The translations under genes and the position numbers were made by a program. From Cinnamomum chago (lineage: Eukaryota; Streptophyta; Magnoliopsida; Laurales; Lauraceae), in assembly GCA_038049695.1 (NCBI GenBank), contig CP142455.1, forward strand, positions 32,587,501-32,651,500: a DNA stretch of 64,000 nucleotides. The letters run 5' to 3'. Numbering within the stretch: position 1 is the stretch's first letter; every line of letters starts with the position of its first letter. This document shows positions 1 to 10,259 of this stretch, in pieces. The notes beneath the pieces were generated by a model. The model saw only the letters and a program-made list of their open reading frames with translations. It did no database searches and was not told the origin of the DNA.

Positions 1-107
1 GTTAAAACAACTCACAAAGACTCATCCAAGATAGATTTTAAAAGGACTAAAATCAAAACAAATCTATCAAAAAGAATCTTCTCACTTTCCCTCCTTTAAC
101 CTTAGAA

Positions 108-386
108 ATGAAAGATTTATTGAAAAAGGTTGAAAACTTGAAATTAAAATTCAAAAGACAAAAAAAAGGAGGAAAAGCTAAAAGAAATGAGAAGAATAAA
201 AAGAAAATGGAACACCAACTTACTAAGACTAATTATCAATCTAAAATAGTCAAACCTCAAAGATTTGATGACAAGTCTAAAAGAATTAAATCCTCATCTT
301 CTTTAGTTGGTGGAATTTCCAAAATTGTCTCCAAAGCCCAAGACCTTAGATGGATACCTAAGGTTAGACCTTTAGAAGATTACTAA
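108..386 (+). pseudogene. gag-like remnant of a Sirevirus-type copia element
   Basis: A 92-codon Lys-rich open frame. Its last third has a short WIPK motif, similar to the W(V/I)PK motif found between gag and protease in many plant Ty1/copia polyproteins. The frame immediately before it (from position 1) is also Lys-rich and open until a stop near 100, which suggests a frameshifted gag. No CCHC zinc knuckle, protease, integrase or reverse transcriptase follows, so the element is internally deleted. Family placement rests mainly on the polypurine tract and LTR downstream (2521-4402), not on this peptide. It could be a chance ORF in low-complexity A-rich DNA. Confidence 0.3.
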
Positions 387-1767
387 GGTTTCTTAGATAG
401 ATGAGACCAACCCTTTCTCATAGTCATATACATTAGTTGGTCTTGGTTCTACTCTCTTAGTATTTCTTTAGGCTTTTAGATTCATTATAATTGAGTCTTG
501 TTTGTTGATTGTGCATTTTGGATTTAATATGGAATTCTTTATTTAGATGCATGATTGTAATAAAATTGATTTGAATTAGTCTTGAAATGTTGTATCTTCT
601 AAATCATTTGATTTGTTTTTCAAATTGTTTTTATTTGAATGATTTCATAGTTATACACTTGTTTTGTCAAATTTAAATGTATTTGAAAAATGTTCTTTTT
701 ATCATTCAAGCATTATTTTCTTAGAAAGGTATATCTTTAGAATTGATTTTTGAAAATCTCTTTTCTAAAACTTTTTAGCTTGTGTGATAGCTAGGGGTCA
801 GGGCTTACTGTTTTCTTTTTGGTTTATTCTTCCAGCCCAGTTTTTCACTGAACAGAACCCATGTTCAGTCTGCCCCTGTTTAGCAGGTCGACCCTGTTAT
901 CCCTAGAGTAACTTTTATCCGTTGAGCGACGGCCCTTCCACTCGACACCGTCGGATCACTAAGGCCGACTTTCGTCCCTGCTCGACGGGCGGGTCTTGCA
1001 GTCAAGCTCCCTTCTGCCTTTGCACTCGAGGGCCAATCTCCGTCCGGCCCGAGGAAACTTTTGCACGCCTCCGTTAGCCTAAGTGAGCAGGTCGACCCGA
1101 CATGCGGTTCAGCTTCATAAACCTGCAGCGCCAGTTCTGTTCTGTTTCAAACAGAAACTCTTTTCTTCCCTTCTCAGCAGGTCGACCCCCCAGCAGCTCT
1201 TCTCCATCATGTTTTCCTTCTCCTCTCTCCCTCTCCTTAATCTTTTTCTCTCTTGTTTTCCTTCACTATTCTCGTGATCAGGTCCTCCATTTTCTTCCCA
1301 GAGCTGTCGTCCATCCTCTATGCTCCTTAGCCCTCGTCTGCCCCATCCCATCTGTGGTTTCTGTTTTCTGTTTTTTGTTGTTTTGTTTATTTTCTATGTG
1401 TTTTGTGTTTCCTTCTTTTCCTTGTATCTCTTGTAGCCTTTTTGGCATTCCTCCTGACTCCACTCAGTTGTGTTGCAACCATCTCCTTACTCAGCACACC
1501 AACTGTTTGTGTTTATTCCTGAACCAGTTTCTCATCAAATTTCAGCCACTGGTTTGTCATGGCTGCTGAACAACAATTGTACTTAGTGAGACCTCTTCTT
1601 CTGGCAGATTCTCAAGCCTTGTCAACCATCATATCTCTCAATTTCTTTGACTGATTTTAGTGTGCTGTCTCACTTCCTTGGCTGGTTTAGCAGGCTTCTT
1701 AGCCCTCATTCTCTCTTGGCAGATTCCTTGTTGTCTTGAGCCTTCTTTCCTTTGGTATATTCAGTAA
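387..1767 (+). other. non-coding internal region of the Sirevirus-like element
   Basis: No convincing coding sequence. From about 390 to 880 it is AT-rich. From 1100 to 1767 it is strongly pyrimidine-rich, with several candidate 3' splice sites (polypyrimidine runs followed by CAG or TAG), including one about 45 bases before the ATG at 1768. An AGCAGGTCGAC motif occurs at 882, 1086 and about 1176, and shorter CAGGTCGAC forms recur in the LTR. The short ORFs on both strands here have T/C-driven composition and no recognisable domain. The plastid rRNA fragment at 893-1076 is embedded in it. Confidence 0.5.
893..1076 (-). rRNA. plastid 23S rRNA fragment (domain V), inserted in a retrotransposon
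   Basis: The reverse complement reads as bacterial/plastid 23S rRNA from the stretch beginning TAACGGAGGCGTGCAAAAG to the universally conserved GGATAACAGG. It includes AGCTTGACTGCAAGAC, GTGATCCG and GCTCAACGGATAAAAG in the correct order and spacing. This corresponds to roughly E. coli 23S positions 2260-2455, next to the peptidyl-transferase centre. The TTACTCTAGGGATAACAGG form and the GGGCCGGACGGAGATTGGCC stretch are plastid-like rather than nuclear 25S. Only about 184 bases are present, so it cannot make a ribosomal RNA. It is flanked on both sides by the AGCAGGTCGAC motif (882-892 and 1086-1096), which is repeated elsewhere in this element. It is therefore either a nuclear plastid DNA insertion or plastid rRNA captured by template switching during reverse transcription. 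Confidence 0.88.
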
Positions 1768-2040
1768 ATGGCTCGGACTAAACAAACAGCTAGGAGACCA
1801 CCCAAGAAATCCAAAACCACTGTAGCCTCCACTTCTCGTCAGCGTCAGCCACAGCCACCTCCTCGGCGCTCTGTAGAGCAGCGCTTGTCTTCGGTGGAGC
1901 AAGCTGTTGTCTCCCTTCAGGCAGATCATCAGGAGATCAAAGGGATGTTGAAAAAGACCTTGAAGTATATTTCAAGCATCGCCAAGAGCTGTAGGCGACA
2001 TGATGATGCTATGACTCCATCTCCTCCAGACTCTGTCTAG
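1768..2040 (+). CDS. 90-aa protein with a histone H3 N-terminal tail mimic and a coiled coil
   Basis: After the initiator Met, residues 2-9 are ARTKQTAR, identical to mature histone H3 residues 1-8, with K4 present. The match stops at the position of H3 K9, which is Arg here (ARRPPKKSK). A basic, Pro/Gln/Arg-rich linker follows to about residue 34. Residues about 35-72 form a likely coiled coil with heptad-spaced V/L/I (RLSSVEQAVVSLQADHQEI). The tail is Ser/Pro-rich. The ATG context is good (A at -3, G at +4). The ORF lies between the gag remnant and the polypurine tract, which is where Sireviruses place their extra (env-like) ORF. Function is unknown. A chromatin-reader-binding decoy or tether is an inference from the peptide alone. 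It is not a histone: there is no histone fold. Confidence 0.55.
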   Translation: MARTKQTARRPPKKSKTTVASTSRQRQPQPPPRRSVEQRLSSVEQAVVSLQADHQEIKGMLKKTLKYISSIAKSCRRHDDAMTPSPPDSV

Positions 2041-2520
2041 ATCTTTTAGGAGTGTTGTCTTGTCTGTTTTTGGGTTTATTTGTGGGTAGTGATAGAGTGT
2101 TCTCTACTTGTGTATTCTTTTTCTATCTTCTAACCCATTATTTTGCGTACTGACCATTTTGTCCCGTTTATGTAAATGGTCAAGTACTTAATGATCATTG
2201 TACTGAACTTATCAAGTTAAATCAATGAAAGTACAATTTCATATTTAATCATGGTTTTCTCCTTGATGTTTCTCCTTGATGGATGCTTTATGTTGTTTTG
2301 GAGCTGTAATATGATTAAATCAATTTATATTTGTTATCGTAGCTTCATTCAAACATGCATACACAAATCTATATACATGATAGCCTGTTTCGCATTTCAA
2401 TTGTATTCTTATGTAACAGGTGCTACTGAGAGGTATATGTTTTCTCATGTATACAGGTTCCTTTGCAATTCGATGTCAAAGGGAGAGGAAAAAAAAAAGA
2501 ACAGATCTCTCAACGACTCA

Positions 2521-2888
2521 GGGGGAGAAAGAGATCAAGATCTACTGACAAAGGGAGAGAAAGAGATTTGATCTGTTAGATCCATGCAATGTCTCAGGGG
2601 GAGAGAAGACTAGAAGATCTGAAGATCAGACAGAAAGAAGGATAGATCTCACTAAGGGGGAGATCTGCTTCAAGAGCTGTAGAAGAGTGCTTGGTTTCAA
2701 AAAGCAAAGGAGAGCTCTAACCAAGGGGGAGAAATCAGCTTGAAAAGATTATAGTCAAAAGCTTTCGACGAATCGGTCAATGGGTCGAAGCTACATCAAG
2801 TGATTTCAAGTTCAGAGACGTCTAGAAGATCCAAAGTCCATTTAGTGTGAGATCATAGTAGTTGCCATCAAATTGCAAAGGGGGAGAT
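2521..2888 (+). promoter_or_regulatory. multiple polypurine tracts preceding the 3' LTR
   Basis: GGGGGAG cores occur at about 2521, 2597, 2656 and 2725. The final tract (about 2876-2887) directly abuts the LTR. Repeated polypurine tracts upstream of the 3' LTR are a known hallmark of Sirevirus copia elements, where the last one primes plus-strand DNA synthesis. The intervening purine-rich DNA gives only chance ORFs. Confidence 0.7.
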
Positions 2889-4402
2889 TGTTAGGCCCTT
2901 TGTTGTTGCAATTGTTGATGGATTCACTCTTTTTAACTGTCACATGATCACACACATGAGCTCTTAGGTTTTGACTTCTAGATCTTGGATTCTATCTTGC
3001 ATTTGCACATGTTTTGAAATGAATTTGATTCATGCATGTTTTAGAACCCAAAACCCTTTTGAAAACCTATTTCCTTGTGTTTTATTCTTGAAAAATCAAA
3101 TTGAGGTTTTAGGTTTGTTCATTGCATACTCTCATCATTTTTAGAATCTTTTTAGTATGCATAAGCTACCTTGGCCATGAGTTTCAAGTTGTATATTAGG
3201 ATTTTTGAAAATCTATTCAGAAACTCATTCTGACCTGTGTGGCAGGTCACCCCCCCCCCTCGACAGGTCGACCTGCCAAACTGGCCCTACTGAAATTGGC
3301 CAGTGTACCAGGTCGACCTGCCTGACCCAGGTCGACCTTGCATATAGCCGTTGGGCCAAATTTATAGCCGTTGGACTGTTTTTCCCTTTAAAGTCCAATT
3401 GTTTCCAACCTTTCTAAGGGCTGTTTTGATGAACTTTTGAGATCTTTTTGGAGCCTAAGAAAGGGGAACAAGGTGAGAAGGCTAGAAGGCTTTTTGGAAA
3501 TCAAATGCTTGAGTTTTAAAAAGGTATATCATACTTTTCTTTTTGATTTCCATTCAAATTAGAATCAATGCATGTTTAAATCTTTGTATTTCCATTTATG
3601 CATGATTTCTAGTTGTTAAAGAGTTGTTTTGCAAACTCATTATCATCTTTGGAATATTAGAATGATTTGCAAACTCTCTTGACTAAATCACATGTGTTCT
3701 TAGACTTTAATTTTCATACAACTTGTTTAGTTCATTTCTTCAAGGTTGTTGAAACTTTCATGTGATTAACATTCATCTTCAATCATCCATTTCTAAGCTT
3801 TGATTTTAAATTGCATCAAGCTTACAATTAAGAGCTTCATTGTTGAAATTGATTGGAGAAACACATTCATACACTTGTGCACACACTTTAGCATATTTGA
3901 GTGTATGTTTGTAATTTGTATTACACTTTCACATTAGCCTATTTAGAGGCAATTTATATGTGCTTAATTTGTATCTCTTAGAGTGTTCTTGAAGAGACAC
4001 CTTCTTAGAGAAAAATCTTTTTTTGTAAAGGTTATTGCTTAGCCTTAGAAAATCATTTTGTAAAGGTTATTGCTTAGCCTTGAAAAGCATCTTGTAAAGG
4101 TTGTTGTTGAGCCTAGTAAAAACAACATTATAAAGGTTATTGCTTAGCCTAGTAAAAAGCATAATTAGTGGAAATCCGGTGGGGTGATTGGATCACAAGC
4201 CCGTAGTGGACGTAGGCATTGAGACCGAATCACTATAAACCTTTGTGTAGTGGTGATTGTTTGTGGTGCTTGTTTTCTTATCTTCCGCATCTTGTCTGGT
4301 AAATCATCTTGTGACTTGTTTATCTTCATGGAAATTAAAATTGGTCATATTTTGTAGCACACCCTATTCACCCCCCTCTAGGGTTAAGATCCAAGGACTT
4401 TC
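2889..4402 (+). mobile_element. 3' LTR of the Sirevirus-like Ty1/copia element
   Basis: It starts TGTTAGGCCC immediately after the polypurine tract. Near the right end it carries the CTATTCACCCCCCTCTAGGG block typical of Sirevirus LTRs (about 4366-4385). The right boundary is estimated (an LTR-like CA near 4402), because the 5' LTR and the left target duplication lie outside the window. CAGGTCGACCTG-type palindromes cluster at 3264-3340, and two copies of ATAGCCGTTGG precede a likely promoter region. ORFs inside it are not genes. Confidence 0.75.
4022..4165 (+). repeat. four tandem degenerate ~37-bp repeats in the LTR
   Basis: The unit contains TGTAAAGGTTATTGCTTAGCC followed by an A-rich spacer. 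Four copies can be followed, the third and fourth with substitutions. It lies in the downstream half of the LTR. Confidence 0.75.
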
Positions 4403-5995
4403 ATTTGGATCCCGCTACCCGGTTATTACCGTGGTCTTGTCTCGATACCGTAGATTGCTACTGTGGTTCCCAATGCCCGGTTCGCTACCATGGTCATGTA
4501 TAGTATATGTATATGTATTTATAACATTCACTGTTTCTCCTCACCTCGAGTGACTGAGATCAGTGCTTAGTTATTGCTCTGTCACTTTAGTGATAGAGGA
4601 TTTAGCTTCGTGTGGTTGCCATCTTGCTAGTTCCCGATTCCTTGGATACCTTACATGTTTTATATTGCCTATTTGTTTTCCGGTAAATGATTCATTTCTT
4701 TTATGAAAGTTATTATTTAAACAGGTGTTAATATTTTCCAAGGTAAATTCAATTATTATTATATTGTTTTCCGTTCCTTGTTACACACATGTTTTGAATA
4801 CCCGATTTGTTAAATATTCATACTTTTATATATGTTTTAAATGACACTTGTTTTGCTAGATCCCTATGTTTACATATGTTTTAAATGAATACCCGATTTG
4901 TTAAATGTCCATACTTTTATATGTGTTTTAAATGACACTTGTTTTGCCAGATCCCTATGTTTACACATGTTTTAAATGAATACCCAATTTGTTAATTATC
5001 CATACTTTTATATGTGTTTTAAATGACACTTGTTTTGCTAGATCCCTATGTTTACACATGTTTTAAATGAATACCCGATTTGTTAAATATCCATACTTTT
5101 ATATATGTTTTAAATGACACTTGTTTTGCTAGATCCCTATGTTTACACATGTTTTAAATGAATACCTGATTTGTTAAATATCCATGCTTTTACATATGTT
5201 TCAAATGGACACTTGTTTCACCAGATCTCTATGTTCACACATGTTTTAAAGGAACACCTGATTTGTCTAATATCTATGCTTTTACAGATGTTGTAAATGA
5301 ACACATGTTTTGTTAGATATCCATGTTTTTACACCCATTTTACATGAATACATGATTTGTCAGATATACATGATCTTTCCACCCGTTTTAATTATATGCA
5401 GCATTTGATCAAATAATATGAATTATCACATGTTTATTTTTCAGCACATTTGTTATCTTTTCATCCACCTGCCAGACTGTCGTGTCTGACCCACTATTTT
5501 AGTACTCAGGTCTAGACTTCTTCACCCCGAGCTGAGTGCTTGTTTTGACTGTGAAGCCATGAGTTTACAGGTTGTAGTGTTGATTATGTCATTTAGACAT
5601 TGAGCTTGACACCGGAGCTACGTCACATGTGGGGTAGTATTCATTTAAATTGTATTTGTATGGCTTTTCTTAGCCTTTTCTTGGGATTCTTAATTCATAT
5701 ACATTGATAATTTGTAACTTGAACATATGTGGGAATGCTTATCCTGTTACTGTCAGCTCTGTATTTCGTTGTGATGGTTTACTCCAGTTTGATATGGTTC
5801 TCGATATAATAGCTATATGCTAGAGGTTGAGTGCGTTGCAGAATCCGATGCCCACGGACTCCAGGTAGCAACGCCACGAAAGCTTCCACAAAATATTCAG
5901 AATGTGTTGTCTTCACACACGTGGATCTTGGGAGAAAAATATAATTATCCTTAATCCCATTCGCGCCCCCGAGGTTTCGGTTTAGGGGCGTGACA
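4403..5995 (+). mobile_element. 3' part of a Ty3/gypsy-type LTR (Tekay/Del-like in style)
   Basis: The sequence ends in GGTTTAGGGGCGTGACA at 5995. This resembles the GGGGTGCGACA-like 3' termini of chromovirus LTRs, and it contains no ORF with recognisable domains. The left part is interrupted by the Sirevirus LTR, so the Sirevirus element probably inserted into this older LTR. Most of it is occupied by the 91-bp minisatellite. Assignment is by style of LTR end only. Confidence 0.4.
4755..5400 (+). repeat. 91-bp minisatellite with a dimeric (about 45 + 46 bp) substructure
   Basis: CCCGATTTGTTAAAT recurs at 4801, 4892, 4983, 5074 and 5165 with an exact 91-bp period, then at 5257 and about 5351 with drift. 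Each unit is two related half-units, one starting ACCCGATTTGTTAAATATCC and the other CACTTGTTTTGCTAGATCCC, both ending in GTTTTAAATGA. Copies 1-5 are nearly identical and the right-hand copies are degenerate. Confidence 0.9.
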
Positions 5996-6057
5996 CCCCG
6001 GTTCCACCCCTCAGACGTGACCGAGCTCCTTCGGTCAAACAGGACTTGAGGCAAGTC

Positions 6058-6660
6058 CTGAGCAACAAAAGGCGCGACTGAGCTTGTGATGAAGGCTCGA
6101 GCAGCAGCCACATAAATGAAGACTCAAGAGACAATCAAGCAAACGGTGCAGCAAAATATGGAGGTAGTCGGTTTCACCCAAGACCGGCTGAACGCCTATA
6201 ACACCGAAGACCTCGACAAGTCTCCTTTCTCTCAGGAGATAAGAGATTTTTCTCTCCCCGAAAAGTTCAGCACCCCCAAGTTCGTTCTTTACGATGGAAC
6301 CTCGGACCCTGTTGCACATCTCTGACATTTTACCCAGCGAATGTCGGTGTGGGGGATATCGGCCACTTCAACTGCAGAGTCTTCTCTTCCAGTTTAGGTG
6401 ACCTCCCCCTAAGGTGGTTTTGCGCACTCCCAGAGGAGTCAGTCTCGAGCTGGAGGTAGCTCCGAAACTCCTTTGTGGAGAAGTTTCAAGCGTACAGGGT
6501 CATCCCCAAAACTGACGACAACCTAATGGCTATTAGAATGAGGCGGACTGAAAATATTACTCAGGACCGTCTATAGCCAGGTTGAAGGCGCCACTGACAA
6601 GGTGGCCCTCAAGTCTTTCAAACAAGCTCTGCTATAGGGCAACGAGCTCCGAAAAAACTT
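6058..6660 (+). pseudogene. Ty3/gypsy gag remnant, plus-strand arm of an inverted duplication
   Basis: The reading contains SPFSQEIRDFSLPEKF, YDGTSDP and, after frame breaks, LRNSFVEKFQAYR and KTDDNLMAI. This is the retrotransposon gag order seen in Tat/Ogre-type plant gypsy elements. A stop near 6323 and further disruptions break it. Its sequence is repeated in reverse complement at about 6683-7290, so the two gag copies face each other 3'-to-3' across a spacer of about 85 bp. Confidence 0.65.
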
Positions 6661-6682
6661 GGTTCGATTCCTCGTGTTCAGT

Positions 6683-7752
6683 GGCATCTTCCACCTGGTT
6701 ATAGATGGTCTAGAACCTCTTGGCGAACTGAGTAATATTTTCAGTCTGCCTCCTTTTGATAGCCATTAGGTCGTCGTTAGTTTTGGGGATGACCCTGTGC
6801 GCTTGAAACTTCTCCACGAAGGAGTTTCGGAGCTACCGTCAGCTCGAGACTGACTCCTCTAGGAGCACGCAAAATCACCTTAGGGGGAGGTCACCTAAAC
6901 TGGAAGAGAAGACTCTGCAGTTCAGGTGACCGATATCCCCCCACACCAACATTCGCTGGGTATAATGTTAGAGATGTGCAGCAGGGTCTGAGGTTCCGTT
7001 GTAAAGAACGAACCTGGGGACGCTGAACTTTTCGGGGAGAGAAAAATCTTTTATCTCCTGAGAGAAAGGAGACGTGCCAAGGTCTTCGGTGTCATAGGCG
7101 TTCAGCCGGTCTCGGGTGAAACTGACTACCTCCATATTTTGCTGCACCGTTTGCTTGAGCTGACGGTCAAGCCATTCTCTTAGGTCGTCGTTGTCCTCCA
7201 GTCTCTAGCGCGACCACTTTGAGTCGTCATTCAACTGGCTGCTGCTCGAGCCTTCATCATGAACTTGGTCGCGCCTTTTGTTGCTCAGGCTTTCATCTTT
7301 TCCTTGAGTTGTCGCTTGAGTTAACGGATCAACTCATTTTGTTCCTGGATAACAAGGTTTTGAACCCTGATATTCGCAAGGAACATATTGTCATCATCAT
7401 CGCTGTCCACCTGGTGGGGGGATTGATAAGATCTGGCTACTGCTGGAGGTTTATCTCGTGGGAGAGGCTCAAACAGGGGAACATTCTACTGGGGGCGCTC
7501 CAATTGAGGAGCATTTTACTGGGGAGGAGCCGTCGGAAGGTTATCTCGCCGGGGAGGTGCTGTCACCCCCTTTGACGATAAGCCTGACTGGGTCACAGGC
7601 CCTTCCACGCTTGCTGCACCAGATCTTCCCCTAGACCTCCTTTGGTGAGGGGCTGGTGGCAACTGTTTTGGCAACGCTGGTGGTAGCACTAGTGCTGGAG
7701 GTAGTGACTGAGCCTTTGACGATCTTTCGCCGTTTCTAGTCTTAGGAGGCAT
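6683..7752 (-). pseudogene. Ty3/gypsy gag remnant, minus-strand arm, with original start
   Basis: Reading leftwards from the ATG at 7752, the N terminus begins MPPKTRNGERSSK and is Pro-rich. The primer-binding site and LTR lie just upstream (7781-8559), so this is the natural 5' end of the element. The downstream part mirrors the plus-strand arm, including the EVV..TQDRLNAY, SPFSQEI and LRNSFVEKFQA equivalents. Several stops and frameshifts make it non-functional. Confidence 0.6.
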
Positions 7753-7780
7753 GATGTTTGCAAATTTGGTTTGATCCAAT

Positions 7781-7797
7781 TCCCACAAACGGCGCCA
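7781..7797 (-). promoter_or_regulatory. gypsy primer-binding site
   Basis: The minus strand reads TGGCGCCGTTTGTGGGA, the characteristic tRNA primer-binding site of plant Tat/Athila-lineage gypsy elements. It is placed between the LTR end and the gag start. Confidence 0.75.
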
Positions 7798-7799
7798 AT

Positions 7800-8559
7800 T
7801 GCAAGTGTCCAAATATTACGGACTTGATCAAGCGAGTATAAAACTCGTAAAACTAATGTTAAACTTCTTTCGGGGAGAGATCGAATGCCTAATACCTGAA
7901 AGGGAAGGAAACAGAGGTTAGAGGCCCTGCCTGCAGTCAGCCAAAGGCACTCCGATGCCTAAGTTAGTACAGTTACTGAACAAAGGATGAGTGAGTGGAG
8001 AAGAAAGGTAAGGTTTGGACTATGTGTATGCTTATGTTGTGTCGCGTTGCGTACCTTTTTGGGATCTTACCCCTGTGTATATATAGGTGGAAGTCCCATC
8101 GGGCGCTCCCTTAGTGGAGGTAGGTGGAGGTACTGTCCCATCAGATCATGCCTTGACTTCTTATATTATTGCAGATGTGACCGTCGGATAAGGACAACCC
8201 CTTATCTATATCTGGCGCCCATCTTATCTGTCAGTACGTTCTGTAATGTAGCCGTAGTTTTATGGGAATACAATTATGACTTAGTACTCCTTTTAGTTGA
8301 TCGAGCTGAGCTAAAGATGATACCGAGACCATGTATGGGCGCATCCTGGCACTGTTGCCGAGGTGCCTCATATCGAGGCCAAGGCGAATCTAGCTGGTAC
8401 TTTTACCGAAACTAGCTCAAGCTCGGTGCTAGCTACAGTGTTGCCGAATTGGATGTATCTTAGCACTATTGCCGAGTTGCAAACCGAGATCGAGATAAGC
8501 CAAGCCGGTATTATTTTTTAGACTAGCATAATCTCGTTATTAGGGAAACATTCCACACA
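7800..8559 (-). mobile_element. 5' LTR of the minus-strand gypsy element
   Basis: On the minus strand it begins near TGTGTGGAATGTTTCCC (about 8559) and ends CACTTGCA just before the primer-binding site. No recognisable coding capacity; the open frame at 7987-8415 has no domain. The outer boundary is approximate because the other end of the element is lost in the inverted rearrangement. Confidence 0.55.
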
Positions 8560-8737
8560 CCAATGTTTTCACAAAATCCACCTTCTTGCAAGCATTTAAG
8601 ATATTTGCATTATCCCTTCTCTCACTTCTGTTACTCTCTTTTTCATCTTTTCTCTATTCTTCATCTTCTTCTCTTTTTTTTTTCCTCTTCTTACCCATCA
8701 TATGTATTCTCTTGTAAGTCCTTCTTTTCTTAACAGT

Positions 8738-10259
8738 TGTCATATTCCGGTCCTGAATCACCTTGGCTTAGGGTAATCCCCGATGTGTGACACGCGTACT
8801 CCCGTGAACTCGCACCTGTTCTAGACCAAGTCCGAATTCACGAAGAAATTTTTTTTACATTTCACGTGTGATTAGGATTACTCACTGACACCTGTCAATA
8901 AACATTTATCTGCGGAAGCATGTACAATATCTCAATAACAACAAGACATGAGCAGTTCATTAACTAATCCATTATATTATAATTTATCTTTAACAAAGCT
9001 AATAATTTAAATATCTTGAATGCATAGTACATAAATACTCAAATAAATATCTACTAGATGCTTATCTCAATGGAACATAATCCTAATACAAAAGCAAAAT
9101 AAAACTAATCATATGTCTTAACTTAAGCAAAGTGCAATTTGAAATACCTATTCTCAAACCCAAGATGTCCACTCTAATACGTACTTCGACAGTCATAGCT
9201 AACCATACCAGATCTCTAATCTAAATGGTTAAAAGTAATTCTCTTTGGTATTCTGGATCCCTGTGACACCAAGAATAATATCTCAAATACAATGATTTGG
9301 CAAGTATAGACATTAATATTGTAACACATGCTATATAAAATTCGAATTTAAAGACAATTGATAAAAGATGCCAAGGTTAAGTAAAACTAGGCAATTTGTC
9401 CAAATCGAATAATTTATACTTTTCGAATCAAATGGGGAATCAACATACTAATCTGGCTACTACATTGAGCTCATCCTCTCTGTAGAGAGCAAATCTAGTT
9501 AAGATGTCACTAACGTCCCGGCCAAAGGCTGACTGGTTACCTGGGTTTGGAGTTCCGGTTCTCCAGAATGACTTACTGCAATAGTCTCAATTAATAAACC
9601 AAGTGTAACCTTGTCGGGCATCACATGGTCCAAGTTAAGTAGTGTCGACTCAATCGAATCAAATAATAATAGAATATGAATAAATTTTCATAATGTATAA
9701 AATCTCATAATCTCAAATCAAATCAAATAACAATATTGTTCACATTCATATTATTTCAAGGGATCAACTCCGATTATAGTAATCAAATTAGAATACACCA
9801 ATATATAATGCATTGATAACCAACTTGAAGTCAAAAGGTAATATTCTGCTCTTTACGAAATGCAATGAGATTCACAACACTTGATGCGATATCGCAATTT
9901 CTATATGTGAATTTACAATTACCTCTTACAGTATTACAAAAAAAAAAAAAATCATGTGATATTCGATAAAGTGTTATGTATAAAGTCAACGATTGCCTTT
10001 TTGTTTATATTTTCATCACGTTCTATAGCGTTCTATAACTTTTATATTCGAATTTGCACACTAATTTAAAGTTCACAATTGACTTGACGATCCATGTTGT
10101 AGAACAGGCCGTGGATGGTAATCTCGACAGTTCTTGGCCCAAGTTGAAGAGGAGTTGAAAGAATATCGAATTCGCTACATTTACTTTTTCAATATGCTTA
10201 ACCACATTTAAACTCCAGTATGCTTGACTACCTTTAAATTTCTGCAAATTTAACCACAT
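8738..10259 (-). mobile_element. antisense gypsy LTR fragment, left end defined
   Basis: The minus strand ends in GACCGGAATATGACA at 8738. Just before this it has TTCACGGGAGTACGCGTG, which matches the TTCACGGGAGTAAGTA block close to the 3' ends of the two solo LTRs described at 11815 and 35039. A block at 9481-9570 (minus strand) also parallels the mid-part of those LTRs. The start of this LTR was not found, so it is truncated or diverged. No genes. Confidence 0.4.

Noticed and set aside
882..1186. GCAGGTCGAC repeats resembling a cloning-vector polylinker (PstI/SalI).
   Set aside because: The motif recurs with variation in the LTR (3264-3340) and in different contexts without the rest of a polylinker, so it is native to the retrotransposon.
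1102..1569. 155-codon open frame on the plus strand.
   Set aside because: Its Ser/Phe/Leu/Cys bias simply reflects T/C-rich DNA; no domain, and overlapping frames on both strands are equally open.
2251..2571. 106-codon plus-strand ORF before the polypurine tracts.
   Set aside because: It runs into purine repeats of the element's 3' region and has no recognisable domain.
7987..8415. 142-codon ORF.
   Set aside because: It lies within the antisense gypsy LTR and has no domain or homologous feature.
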